Notes: generated by a model not told the origin, from the sequence alone. DNA of 6,618 nucleotides from Thermoproteota archaeon (GCA_025059435.1 JANXDK010000029.1:1-6618); one strand, 5' to 3'. Positions 1-6,311 are shown, counted from the first letter of the stretch. Made by a program: numbers and translations.

Positions 1-1218
1 TTTAAGCTGAATGGGTGTTCCAGCAAGCTTTATGACAGCGCCTTCTGGAGCCAACGAGCCCCATAGAATAGCTATACCTCCTTCACTCCTATACGGATTA
101 TTTGGAGGCCTTATGAAATTCCCCTTTGGTTCTGGAAATTCTTCAATAAGGTCTCCCAATGTTTTACCGGTTACCGTCATCGTATTCAAGTAGAGATACT
201 TCCGAAGCATCTTAAGAAGAGAGGGAACTCCACCAGCGTTGTAAAAATCAATCATGAAGCTCTCTCCAAAAGGCCTTATTAGAACCAGAGTTGGTACCGT
301 TCTACTCACTTCATCAAAAGTTTTCAAAGAAAGGTCGTAACCAGCTTCTTTAGCCAATGCGCTTATATGAAGTACGGTATTGGTTGACCCTCCTAAGGCA
401 TTGTCTACGATTATCGCATTTACAAGATTTTCTTTTTTAACAATATCTTTAAACCTAAGCCCTTCCTTCAATAGCCCGACTATTCTCCTTCCGGATTCAT
501 ATGCCAGTTTTCTCTTCTCATCGTCTAGAGCATGGGTTGCAGCCATTCCTGGAAGAGATAAGCCCATTGCCTCTACGAGACACGCCATAGTGTTTGCTGT
601 GAATAACCCTGCACAGCTTCCAGCTCCAGGACAAGCAACTCTCTCGAATTCTCTCAACTCCTCAAGTGTAATCCTCCCCTCATGGTACTCGCCCAGCATT
701 TCGAATACCGACACTAGGTCTACTCTCCTACCCTTAAAGACACCGGGATACATGGGTCCACCCGTGACAAATATAGAGGGCAGGTTCAACCTAGCTGCTG
801 CGAGAAGATGGCCTGGAACTATCTTGTCACAAGAAGAGATGAATACAGCAGCGTCGAGCATATGAGCTGAAAGCATTATTTCTATCGAATCTGCTATTAC
901 CTCTCTGCTTGGAAGAGAATATTTCATTCCCTCGTGGTTCATCGCCAACCCGTCGCAGACAGCAATAGTGTTGAAAACAAAGGGGACGCCGCCTTCATCT
1001 CTAATTCCCTTTGAGACTTCTTCGGCAAGAGAGTTAAGGTGTATATGTCCCGGAACGATATTTGTGTAAGAATTGACTATTGCTATAAACGGTTTTTCAA
1101 GATCCTCTTTTTCCAAACCCACTGCGTGGAGCAGACTCCTATGCGGAGCCCTGTCAACGCCCTTTTTTATTGCATCGCTTCTCATTTCGGGATTTTCCAG
1201 CATAAGTTTGTTTATCAT
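1..1218 (-). CDS. ilvD: Dihydroxy-acid dehydratase, 3' end cut by window edge
   Basis: Catalyses dehydration of 2,3-dihydroxy-isovalerate and 2,3-dihydroxy-3-methylvalerate to 2-oxo acids, the third common step of valine, leucine and isoleucine synthesis; an iron-sulfur, Mg-dependent cytosolic enzyme. I translated the frame from 1218 to base 1: 406 codons, no stop, so about 150 C-terminal residues of a ~555-residue family lie off the left edge. Visible family motifs: RSDAIKKG (13-20), VNSYTNIVPGH (48-58), NTIAVCDGLAMNHEGM (83-98, Mg-ligand Asp 89), SSCDKIVPG (128-136; cluster Cys 130, Asp 131, Lys 132), CPGAGSCAGLFTANTM (196-211; cluster Cys 202), ALGGSTNTVLH, TVTGKTLGD and GGIAILWGSLAPEGAVIK near the cut. 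The sequence resembles the Methanococcus-type enzyme. The start ATG overlaps the ilvC stop as ATGA, implying translational coupling; its SD is weak. In-frame ATGs at residues 6 and 12 are alternative starts; homologues often begin at the RSD motif, so the first 11 residues are the least certain part. Confidence 0.96.
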   Translation of the reverse strand, partial: MINKLMLENPEMRSDAIKKGVDRAPHRSLLHAVGLEKEDLEKPFIAIVNSYTNIVPGHIHLNSLAEEVSKGIRDEGGVPFVFNTIAVCDGLAMNHEGMKYSLPSREVIADSIEIMLSAHMLDAAVFISSCDKIVPGHLLAAARLNLPSIFVTGGPMYPGVFKGRRVDLVSVFEMLGEYHEGRITLEELREFERVACPGAGSCAGLFTANTMACLVEAMGLSLPGMAATHALDDEKRKLAYESGRRIVGLLKEGLRFKDIVKKENLVNAIIVDNALGGSTNTVLHISALAKEAGYDLSLKTFDEVSRTVPTLVLIRPFGESFMIDFYNAGGVPSLLKMLRKYLYLNTMTVTGKTLGDLIEEFPEPKGNFIRPPNNPYRSEGGIAILWGSLAPEGAVIKLAGTPIQLK

Positions 1219-2198
1219 TTCCCAACCAACGATCTTATTTTACTTCCAATGACTTCTATAAGATGATTCCTCTCCCTCTCCATTAGAGTTTTCAGAACAA
1301 CTTGGTTAGAATTGTTTTCGAGAACCCACTCCCTGGCAAAGACCCCGGACTGAATATCTTCGAGAAGCTTTTTCATCTTTTTCTTCACTTCTTCGTCTAT
1401 AAGATAAGGACCGCGTGTTAATCCTCCGTATTTAGCAGTATCGCTAACGGCCTGCCACATTCCCGATAATCCCTTAGCCCATATTAAGTCAACTATCAAT
1501 TTAAGCTCGTTTAAGACTTCGAAATAAGCAACCTCAGGCTGGTAGCCTGCTTCTACAAGTACTTCAAACCCGCTTTTTATAAGGGAAGATACTCCTCCAC
1601 ATAAAACAGCTTGCTCACCGAAAAGGTCTGTTTCAACCTCTTCTTTAAAGGACGATTCTATTAAACCGATTCTGCTTAAACCAATCGCCTTCGCCAGTTC
1701 TCTAACTATCTTCGAGGCATTCCCCGTATAATCTTGGTGTACTGCTATCAATCCTGGAACTCCGGTGCCGTGTACGTAAGCATCTCTTAAAGCAGGACCA
1801 GGAGCCTTAGGTGCTACAAGCACAACGTCTAGCCAAGGTGCGGGTACTATCTGTCTATAATGTATGTTGAATGCATGTGCGAATACGAGAGTAGAACCCT
1901 TGGAGATATTCTCCGCCACATGCTCTTCGTAAACCTTTGGTTGGACTGGATCCGGCAAAAGCATCATTATTATATTTCCTCTCCTTACTGCCTCTCCTAT
2001 CTCATAGACCTCGAAGCCTTCTTCAGCAGCTTTCTTCCAAGAGGAACCCTCTCTTCTTAGACCTATTATCGTCTTGATACCACTATCTCTAATGTTTTTG
2101 GCTTGTGCCTCTCCCTGAGAACCATATCCTATTACAGCGACAGTCTTATTTTTTATCAACTCTATTGTTATATCCTCATCCCTTATTATCCTAGCCAT
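1215..2198 (-). CDS. ilvC: Ketol-acid reductoisomerase, class I
   Basis: Isomerises and reduces 2-acetolactate or 2-aceto-2-hydroxybutyrate to the dihydroxy acid used by IlvD. The 327-residue length is that of the short class I enzyme. The N-terminal Rossmann domain carries GYGSQG (24-29) followed by the cofactor-selecting loop LRREGSSW (47-54), whose Arg and Ser residues suggest NADPH binding (inference). Catalytic residues expected for the family are all present: His108 in FAHAFNIHY, Lys131 in APKAPGP, Asp191 and Glu195 in TDLFGEQ, Glu227 and Glu231 in YFEVLNEL, and Ser252 in VSDTAKYGG, i.e. both Mg sites are intact. One departure is Glu30 where most homologues have His after GYGSQG. The gene sits 36 nt after ilvN with only a weak SD (GTGGCTGATT), and its TGA stop overlaps the ilvD start. 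The start at ATG 2198 matches the usual family N-terminus (short lead-in, then the Rossmann strand). Confidence 0.97.
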   Translation of the reverse strand: MARIIRDEDITIELIKNKTVAVIGYGSQGEAQAKNIRDSGIKTIIGLRREGSSWKKAAEEGFEVYEIGEAVRRGNIIMMLLPDPVQPKVYEEHVAENISKGSTLVFAHAFNIHYRQIVPAPWLDVVLVAPKAPGPALRDAYVHGTGVPGLIAVHQDYTGNASKIVRELAKAIGLSRIGLIESSFKEEVETDLFGEQAVLCGGVSSLIKSGFEVLVEAGYQPEVAYFEVLNELKLIVDLIWAKGLSGMWQAVSDTAKYGGLTRGPYLIDEEVKKKMKKLLEDIQSGVFAREWVLENNSNQVVLKTLMERERNHLIEVIGSKIRSLVGK

Positions 2199-2234
2199 TT
2201 CAAATCAGCCACTACTTGGGTTCATCCAATTCTT

Positions 2235-2732
2235 TTAAGCTTTTAACTTTCCATAGTGGTTTAACGTGTGAATCATTACACCACTTCGCGAAAAGCTTTC
2301 TATACGGTCTGCAAATTCCTCCTTAAACTCGTTAATCGTCCTAGGGTCTGCTAATAGTTCCACCAAGAGCCTAGATTCACTGAGTAGAGTCGTACGAGCA
2401 CGATACCTGATCCTGATGTAATCACTAACACTAGTATCACAATCTCTCAAGACGGCTACGAATGCCTCTCTTACAACGTCTGATTCAAGCGACCCCGTCT
2501 TGACTTCAATCACGCATGGATTCTTCTCTAGAACTTTTAAGATGTTTTCAAACTTATCCTGGGGAAGGCTGAATGTAAGCGATATTTGGGAGGATTTTCC
2601 ATTTATCACTCCAACGGTGATAGTATCTATGTTAATGCCTCTTCTAGCAAATATTGATGAAATCCTTTCCATTACCCCAGGTATGTTTAAAACCCTTAAT
2701 ACGACAAACCTCTTATTCTCATCTATAGCCAT
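2235..2732 (-). CDS. ilvN: Acetohydroxyacid synthase, small regulatory subunit
   Basis: Regulatory partner of IlvB: in this family it stimulates the catalytic subunit and mediates feedback inhibition by valine or related amino acids. The 165 residues match the usual archaeal/bacterial IlvN/IlvH length. Residues about 8-80 form an ACT domain with the pattern LNIPGVMERISSIFARRG then NIDTITV; Asn16, Gly19 and Asn34 fall at the positions that bind the effector in E. coli IlvH, so feedback sensitivity is likely (inference). Residues about 85-160 are the C-terminal domain, recognisable from VVREAFVAVLRD and the ESFSRSGV segment but more divergent than the ACT part. The ATG at 2732 is fixed by a perfect GGAGGTG seven bases upstream, and it lies six bases after the ilvB stop, so the two subunits are made from adjacent, probably coupled cistrons. 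The paralogous bacterial names ilvN and ilvH cannot be separated for an archaeal gene. Confidence 0.95.
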   Translation of the reverse strand: MAIDENKRFVVLRVLNIPGVMERISSIFARRGINIDTITVGVINGKSSQISLTFSLPQDKFENILKVLEKNPCVIEVKTGSLESDVVREAFVAVLRDCDTSVSDYIRIRYRARTTLLSESRLLVELLADPRTINEFKEEFADRIESFSRSGVMIHTLNHYGKLKA

Positions 2733-2738
2733 GTGCTC

Positions 2739-4412
2739 TCACCTCCCCAATATTACTTCATCGAGTGTTGCTGCAGGAGGTATCATTGGAAACACATTGT
2801 CTTCCCGCTCAACTATCACGTCTATTACAGTTGTCTCGTTTTCCCTAATAGCTGTTTGAAGATACTCTTTTAGTTCACTTACCCTTGTAACCTTGAATGC
2901 TTTAGCACCAAATCCCTCCGAGACCTTGGTTATATCAGCCTTACCCTTAAGGTCAACCGCTATGTATCTCTTACCGTAGAACAATTCCTGCCATTGTCTA
3001 ACCATTCCCAGAAAGTAATTGTTAAGCACCACCACTATGATTGGAAGGTTATAATCTACGGATACTGGGATTTGATTGCAAGTCATGAAGAAACTACCAT
3101 CACCGGCAATATCGAAAACTTTCTGTTCACGGAAAGCCGTCTTGACGCCTATTGCAGCTGGAAGTCCAAAGCCCATGGTCCCAAGTCCTCCTGATGATAT
3201 GAATTGTCTCGGACGTTTCGCTAAGAAATGTAGGGAAGCATACATTTGACACTGACCGACTTCAGTAGTAACGAAGTCGCTAGGAGTAACAAAGTCGTTT
3301 AAAATTTTAACAACAGTACTCGGCTTAATCGGTATGGCATCGTAATCGTAAAGGAACTCTGATTCTCTCTTGAGCTGCTTAAGTCTTTCACCCCATTTCC
3401 CAGCTTTACCTCTTTGAACCATCTTCACTAGGTTTGAGTAAAGCCTGCTCAAAACGTGTTTTGCATCACCCACTATGCCTATGTCCGGCTTGATTAGTTT
3501 TCCTATTTCGGATTTATCTATGTCAATGTGTATTTTCTTAGCCCTAGGGGCGAAACCGCTCAACTTGCCCGTAGACCTGTCGCTGAACCTTGCGCCAACG
3601 GCGAGAATGACATCGCTTTCTTGAACAGCCCTAATCGCACCCAGTTTACCGTGCATGCCCACGCAACCCAGTGAGAGAGGATGATCCTCAGGAATACTGC
3701 CTTTTCCCATCAAAGTTGTTACCACGGGAGCGTTTAGCAATTCCGCTAAAGCAACAAGTTCACCAGAAGCCCCTGACATTATTACCCCGCCGCCGGCGAG
3801 TATAACAGGTCTTTCAGCATCTACAAGCATCTTAGAAGCCAGGAATATTTCCTCGTCGGAAGGTATTGGAGGATTATACGAATATGAGAAAATATTGTTC
3901 TTCGGCTCACCCTCCATTAGTTGGACATCCCTAGGTATATCGATATGCACTGGACCAGGTCTTCCTGAGAGGGCTATTTTGAAGGCGTTTTCAAGAGCCG
4001 AATTCAACTCATTGAGGTTTCTGGGTAGGAAATTCATTTTCGTCAAGCCTATCATCATCGAGAATATGTTGGCCTCCTGAAAAGCATCGTAGCCTATTGA
4101 AGACGTAGGAACTTGCCCAGCCATACTTATAACGGGAGAGGAGTCTAGGAAAGCGTTTGCAATACCAGTCGCCAAGTTAGTAGCTCCAGGACCGGATGTT
4201 ACAATCACTACCCCAGCCTTCCCAGTTGCCCTTGCATACCCGTCAGCCATGTGGGTAGCGCCCTGCTCATGCCTCGTCAGAATAAACTCTATGTCGCCAG
4301 CCTTGTAAATCTCGTCGAACAGTGGAAGCACAGCACCCCCAGGTATGCCGAATATCGTCTTAACACCGTTCTCCCTCAGCTTATCAACTATTAGTTTAGC
4401 CCCTGAAACCAT
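2739..4412 (-). CDS. ilvB: Acetohydroxyacid synthase, large catalytic subunit
   Basis: Thiamine-diphosphate enzyme condensing two pyruvates to 2-acetolactate, or pyruvate with 2-oxobutyrate to 2-aceto-2-hydroxybutyrate; first committed step of branched-chain amino acid synthesis. The 557-residue protein has the three-domain family layout. Catalytic Glu49 lies in TRHEQGATHMADGYAR; further motifs are TSGPGATN, VPTSSIGYDAFQEAN, a conserved Lys in IGLTKMNF, GARFSDRSTGKLSGFAP in the FAD/substrate region, and the ThDP-metal motif from GDG (437-439) to Asn464-Asn465. MVRQWQ (Trp474) is the signature separating AHAS from other ThDP enzymes and selecting 2-oxobutyrate. After GDGSF the usual QM-x-x-QEL reads FM-x-x-NQI, a mild divergence. 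Start: the longest frame begins five codons upstream at 4427, but that ATG is part of the SD itself (ATGGAGGTG); GGAGGTG six bases before the second ATG, and homology from SGAKLIVD on, favour 4412. First gene of the ilvBNCD operon. Confidence 0.96.
   Translation of the reverse strand: MVSGAKLIVDKLRENGVKTIFGIPGGAVLPLFDEIYKAGDIEFILTRHEQGATHMADGYARATGKAGVVIVTSGPGATNLATGIANAFLDSSPVISMAGQVPTSSIGYDAFQEANIFSMMIGLTKMNFLPRNLNELNSALENAFKIALSGRPGPVHIDIPRDVQLMEGEPKNNIFSYSYNPPIPSDEEIFLASKMLVDAERPVILAGGGVIMSGASGELVALAELLNAPVVTTLMGKGSIPEDHPLSLGCVGMHGKLGAIRAVQESDVILAVGARFSDRSTGKLSGFAPRAKKIHIDIDKSEIGKLIKPDIGIVGDAKHVLSRLYSNLVKMVQRGKAGKWGERLKQLKRESEFLYDYDAIPIKPSTVVKILNDFVTPSDFVTTEVGQCQMYASLHFLAKRPRQFISSGGLGTMGFGLPAAIGVKTAFREQKVFDIAGDGSFFMTCNQIPVSVDYNLPIIVVVLNNYFLGMVRQWQELFYGKRYIAVDLKGKADITKVSEGFGAKAFKVTRVSELKEYLQTAIRENETTVIDVIVEREDNVFPMIPPAATLDEVILGR
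2740..2746 (-). promoter_or_regulatory. Ribosome binding site of ilvN
   Basis: GGAGGTG, a perfect match to the archaeal anti-SD, seven bases before the ilvN ATG. It overlaps the last codons and the TGA stop of ilvB, so a ribosome terminating on ilvB sits on the ilvN initiation site. Confidence 0.9.
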
Positions 4413-4418
4413 TGAGAA

Positions 4419-4425
4419 CACCTCC
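4419..4425 (-). promoter_or_regulatory. Ribosome binding site that decides the ilvB start
   Basis: GGAGGTG followed by six bases (TTCTCA) and ATG at 4412. The site lies inside the five-codon extension obtained from the upstream ATG at 4427, so that longer start is very unlikely to be used. Confidence 0.9.
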
Positions 4426-4460
4426 ATTGAAAACTACGTTTAATATCTTTAAAGTAAGAG

Positions 4461-4473
4461 GCTCTTTTAGAGC
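4461..4473 (-). promoter_or_regulatory. Hairpin at the leader ORF stop codon
   Basis: On the minus strand GCTCT-AAA-AGAGC forms a perfect five-pair stem with a three-base loop; the TAA stop of the 20-codon leader ORF (4467-4469) spans the last stem base and part of the loop. No T-run follows, so it is not a simple intrinsic terminator. It might affect termination or release on the leader ORF (inference). Confidence 0.4.
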
Positions 4474-4529
4474 GTAGACAGTTGGGGGACGGGGTCTCGC
4501 CTCCTTGGAGCATTATCGTTAGAGTACAC
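4467..4529 (-). CDS. Possible 20-residue leader peptide upstream of ilvB
   Basis: GTG-initiated ORF of 20 codons ending in TAA, lying in the presumed 5' leader of the ilv operon. It has a perfect GGAGGTG six bases before the GTG, the same site and spacing as ilvB, and follows the predicted transcription start by about 14 nt. The peptide begins MYSNDNAP, continues with three arginines (AGG AGG CGA) and ends DPVPQLSTL. No homologue is recognised and no transmembrane or metal motif is seen. It holds one Val and two Leu in its last seven residues but no Ile, so it is not the codon run typical of bacterial ilv attenuators. It ends 54 nt before the ilvB ATG, and its stop codon is within a small hairpin. 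Either a regulatory upstream ORF or an untranslated structured leader; the SD and spacing are the only direct support for translation. Confidence 0.45.
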   Translation of the reverse strand: MYSNDNAPRRRDPVPQLSTL

Positions 4530-4535
4530 TTGCTA

Positions 4536-4542
4536 CACCTCC
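4536..4542 (-). promoter_or_regulatory. Ribosome binding site of the ilv leader ORF
   Basis: GGAGGTG followed by TAGCAA and GTG at 4529, i.e. six-base spacing. Its 3' part GTGTAG (4538-4533) can pair with CTACGC (4477-4472) near the end of the leader ORF, with one G-U pair, which would mask the site. Confidence 0.6.
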
Positions 4543-4568
4543 TGGAGAGGAGCGTGCTATAAAGGCAC

Positions 4569-4585
4569 TATATTAATCTTTCCCC
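4569..4585 (-). promoter_or_regulatory. Predicted archaeal promoter of the ilv operon
   Basis: Purine-rich BRE-like GGGGAAAGA (4585-4577) directly followed by the TATA-like TTAATATA (4576-4569). With the usual archaeal spacing (box at about -33 to -26) transcription would start near 4543, just ahead of the leader SD. Between box and start lies GTGC-CTTTATA-GCAC (4568-4554), a short inverted repeat that could be an operator for an Lrp-type regulator (inference). A second TATA-like TTTATAG (4563-4557) is less likely, because transcription from it would start at about 4530 and leave out the SD. The promoter begins ten bases after the permease stop and no terminator is visible between them, so read-through from the ABC genes into ilv is possible. 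Confidence 0.6.
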
Positions 4586-4595
4586 AACTAATTGC

Positions 4596-5270
4596 TCAGT
4601 AACCACCTAGGAGAAGACGCTTGGTAACCATGGAGTTTGCATAGATCGCTATGGCGAAAAGTATCGTTGAGATTAGAAAGACAGCTATTATATTATTTAT
4701 GATGTTTATATCTGCAGAATTAACGCTAGGAATAGGCCAGTATGATTTTAATGAAAATGAAACTTGAGAATCGGCAGTAGTTGAGTTAATTATTAGTAGG
4801 GCAATCGTACTAAAGACGAGTATGCATAGGAAGTTTGCAGTCGAATCCGCCATATCATTGAAAACATCTCTTGACAATATGGTTCCAAGAGAAAGGGAGA
4901 AAAGCCAGTTAACATGTGTGGCAGTAAGGAAAATAGAGAGATTTTGCAAATTTAAATATGGTAAGATGAAAATCAGAGTTTTAAGCTCTAGTAATAACAG
5001 TGATACGATACAGTGTATTAGGAAAGGAGTATATGGAGAACTACTGGTATAAACCATCAGTTTGATATTCTTTTTTAAGAAGCTTTTACGCCAGAGCTCA
5101 AGTTCAAAATAAGTTGAATAGAAAATTATCATTAACCATACGATTGGTAATAATTTTGAAGGAATTATATTTTGTACAGCAATACTCAATATTGCGGGAA
5201 CAAGCTCTAGGCTTATGAAGAGCGGAGAAGTGAAGACGAATTTCAATTCTCGATCGAATAGGGTTACCAA
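4596..5270 (-). CDS. ABC-2 / CcmB-like membrane permease subunit
   Basis: Likely transmembrane half of an ABC exporter; substrate unknown. The 224 residues hold about six hydrophobic segments: roughly 17-36, 39-56, 82-105, 110-132, 143-163 and 190-212. Between the second and third, the charged stretch LELWRKSFLKKN leading to TSSSPYTPFLIH resembles the cytoplasmic coupling region of ABC-2 permeases, where CcmB-type proteins have an acidic/basic run followed by a short SPL-like turn. Length and layout match CcmB-like subunits (about 220 residues), but no sequence signature fixes haem or any other substrate. The start is TTG at 5270, with GGAGG ending 11 bases upstream inside the 3' end of the ATPase-like gene; the two genes are six bases apart, so they form one cotranscribed pair. 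No residues suggest a peptidase or other extra domain. Assignment as a permease is firm at fold level only. Confidence 0.7.
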   Translation of the reverse strand: MVTLFDRELKFVFTSPLFISLELVPAILSIAVQNIIPSKLLPIVWLMIIFYSTYFELELWRKSFLKKNIKLMVYTSSSPYTPFLIHCIVSLLLLELKTLIFILPYLNLQNLSIFLTATHVNWLFSLSLGTILSRDVFNDMADSTANFLCILVFSTIALLIINSTTADSQVSFSLKSYWPIPSVNSADINIINNIIAVFLISTILFAIAIYANSMVTKRLLLGGY

Positions 5271-5276
5271 ATCTCG

Positions 5277-6215
5277 CTAAACCTCCATAAACCTGTTTGC
5301 AGATTCTAGCAAGTGTTGCCTACTGCTTACTATTCTGTTTATTATAGCACCTTTTTTAACGAGGAATTCAAGAACCCTATGAACCTTCTCAGGGGTATTG
5401 TCTAGCTCTATTATCGCCTCGTTCTCACCAGTAGCATACCAGCTTACACCCATTTTCTCAAGGGAATCTATGTTGGCCTCTATATTAAATTTAGAAACAT
5501 GAATAGACAATGTTCCAGGACCTCCTACGCCTGTGACGAAGCTATCAACATGGTCCATTGCAGCCTGTTGACCATTGTGTAAGACCATGATTCTATCACA
5601 TGTTTCGTCGAGCAGTAACGGTGTTGTTGAAAAGACGATCATGGATTTTCCTAAATCTATGGATGTTCTTATAAAGTTTCGCATGAACATTGCAACGTCG
5701 AAAGGAACTCCTCTGAATGGATCGTATAGTAATATTACGCTAGGATCGTGTATGAACGCTGATGCGAAACAGAGTTTCCTCTTCAGTGATACTGGAAGCC
5801 TGAACCATTTCGTTGAAGCCAAGTTTGATGCTTCAAACAATGACAAAATCTCCTTAGATCTAGCTAAGGCTTTTTCCTTGTTTAAACCATGCATGAAGGC
5901 AGAAAGCATAAGGTTTTCCAAGAGGGTAGATTTCTCAAAAAGATCCATTTGGCAAGAATAGAAACCGATCTTCTTAATTAACTCTTTTCTCCTAATCATA
6001 GGATTGTTAAAATACACTATACTGCCTGAAGACGGTTTCTCTAGGAAGAGAAGAATCCGAAATAGATAGTTAACTGGTTCTATTCTATTAGAAACTATTC
6101 CCATTATTTCGGAGTGATCGAGAACAAAATTAATGTTAGAAAGCAAAAAATGCTCCTTTTTCTTCAAACTCAATTCAGAAACCCTTAAAGGAGCACCTGT
6201 TGCCTCTACGCTCAA
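5277..6215 (-). CDS. ABC transporter ATPase-like protein with degenerate catalytic motifs
   Basis: Full-length ABC nucleotide-binding fold (312 residues) of the CcmA/DrrA type, paired with the permease that follows six bases later. It aligns column for column with active relatives yet lacks their catalytic residues: the Walker A stretch is GIVSNRIEPVNYLFRIL (39-55), with Val48 and Asn49 where Lys-Thr belong and none of the inner glycines; the signature LSGG is LPVS (140-143); after the Walker B Asp165 comes Pro, so the catalytic Glu is absent; the D-loop Asp is lost; and the switch His is Thr197. Still recognisable are the Q-loop Gln89 with the following STLLENL, HDPSVILLYDP, and CDRIMVLHNGQ. 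Residues about 235-305 form a C-terminal domain of the kind found after ABC-2 exporter ATPases. The TTG start is set by AGGAGG nine bases upstream. The frame is open and well placed, so this looks like a maintained pseudo-ATPase rather than decay. A catalytic partner, if any, is not in this window. Confidence 0.8.
   Translation of the reverse strand: MSVEATGAPLRVSELSLKKKEHFLLSNINFVLDHSEIMGIVSNRIEPVNYLFRILLFLEKPSSGSIVYFNNPMIRRKELIKKIGFYSCQMDLFEKSTLLENLMLSAFMHGLNKEKALARSKEILSLFEASNLASTKWFRLPVSLKRKLCFASAFIHDPSVILLYDPFRGVPFDVAMFMRNFIRTSIDLGKSMIVFSTTPLLLDETCDRIMVLHNGQQAAMDHVDSFVTGVGGPGTLSIHVSKFNIEANIDSLEKMGVSWYATGENEAIIELDNTPEKVHRVLEFLVKKGAIINRIVSSRQHLLESANRFMEV
5281..5286 (-). promoter_or_regulatory. 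Ribosome binding site of the permease gene
   Basis: GGAGGT inside the last codons (Met-Glu-Val-stop) of the upstream ABC gene, ten bases before TTG at 5270. It supports the TTG start, since no ATG or GTG is available in frame nearby. Confidence 0.65.
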
Positions 6216-6218
6216 GAC

Positions 6219-6299
6219 CTAAAACCTCCTTTTAAATGACGGTGGAAGCTCATAACTCAAGATCTCGGGAATCATTGTCCCAAAGGCCAGAGAATTCAT
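6219..6299 (-). CDS. Possible 26-residue small ORF ahead of the ABC gene
   Basis: ATG-initiated ORF of 26 codons that begins MNSLAFGTMIPE and ends PPSFKRRF before TAG. It starts about 12 nt after the transcription start predicted from the promoter at 6337-6350, with a partial SD (GGTGG, six bases before the ATG). Its stop is three bases before the TTG of the ABC gene, and its last codons contain that gene's SD, an arrangement typical of translational coupling. No homology is recognised; the N-terminal half is mildly hydrophobic and the C-terminus basic. The frame stays open farther upstream into the antisense of the tRNA, but that part lies before the promoter and is not credible as coding. 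It could be a coupling or leader peptide, or only the untranslated leader. Confidence 0.3.
   Translation of the reverse strand: MNSLAFGTMIPEILSYELPPSFKRRF
6225..6230 (-). promoter_or_regulatory. Ribosome binding site of the ABC ATPase-like gene
   Basis: AGGAGG nine bases before TTG at 6215; no in-frame ATG or GTG lies close by, so the site decides the TTG start. It overlaps the Arg-Arg-Phe codons that end the possible 26-residue ORF, whose stop is at 6219-6221. Confidence 0.75.
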
Positions 6300-6311
6300 C
6301 GCCTTCCACCG
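6240..6311 (-). repeat. Nine-base inverted repeat spanning the ABC operon leader
   Basis: CGGTGGAAG at 6311-6303 on the minus strand is perfectly complementary to CTTCCACCG at 6248-6240, extendable by one G-U pair, with 54 bases between. The upstream arm covers the predicted transcription start and the partial SD of the small ORF; the downstream arm ends about ten bases before the SD of the ABC gene. It could fold the whole leader. One such repeat at this distance could arise by chance in a window of this size, so the location is the main argument. Confidence 0.45.

Noticed and set aside
380..865. 161-codon plus-strand ORF
   Set aside because: Lies wholly opposite ilvD, whose protein motifs are intact in the minus frame; a shadow frame without an SD or recognisable domain.
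2199..2234. Very short ORF (six codons) in the ilvN-ilvC gap
   Set aside because: Too short, without an SD; better explained as a simple spacer.
5575..5961. 128-codon plus-strand ORF opposite the ABC gene
   Set aside because: No domain or SD. The minus-strand frame gives a recognisable ABC fold even though its motifs are degenerate.
5277..6215. ABC gene as a decaying pseudogene
   Set aside because: No frameshift or stop in 312 codons, strong SD, tight spacing to the permease and retention of Q-loop, Walker B Asp and the C-terminal domain favour a maintained protein.
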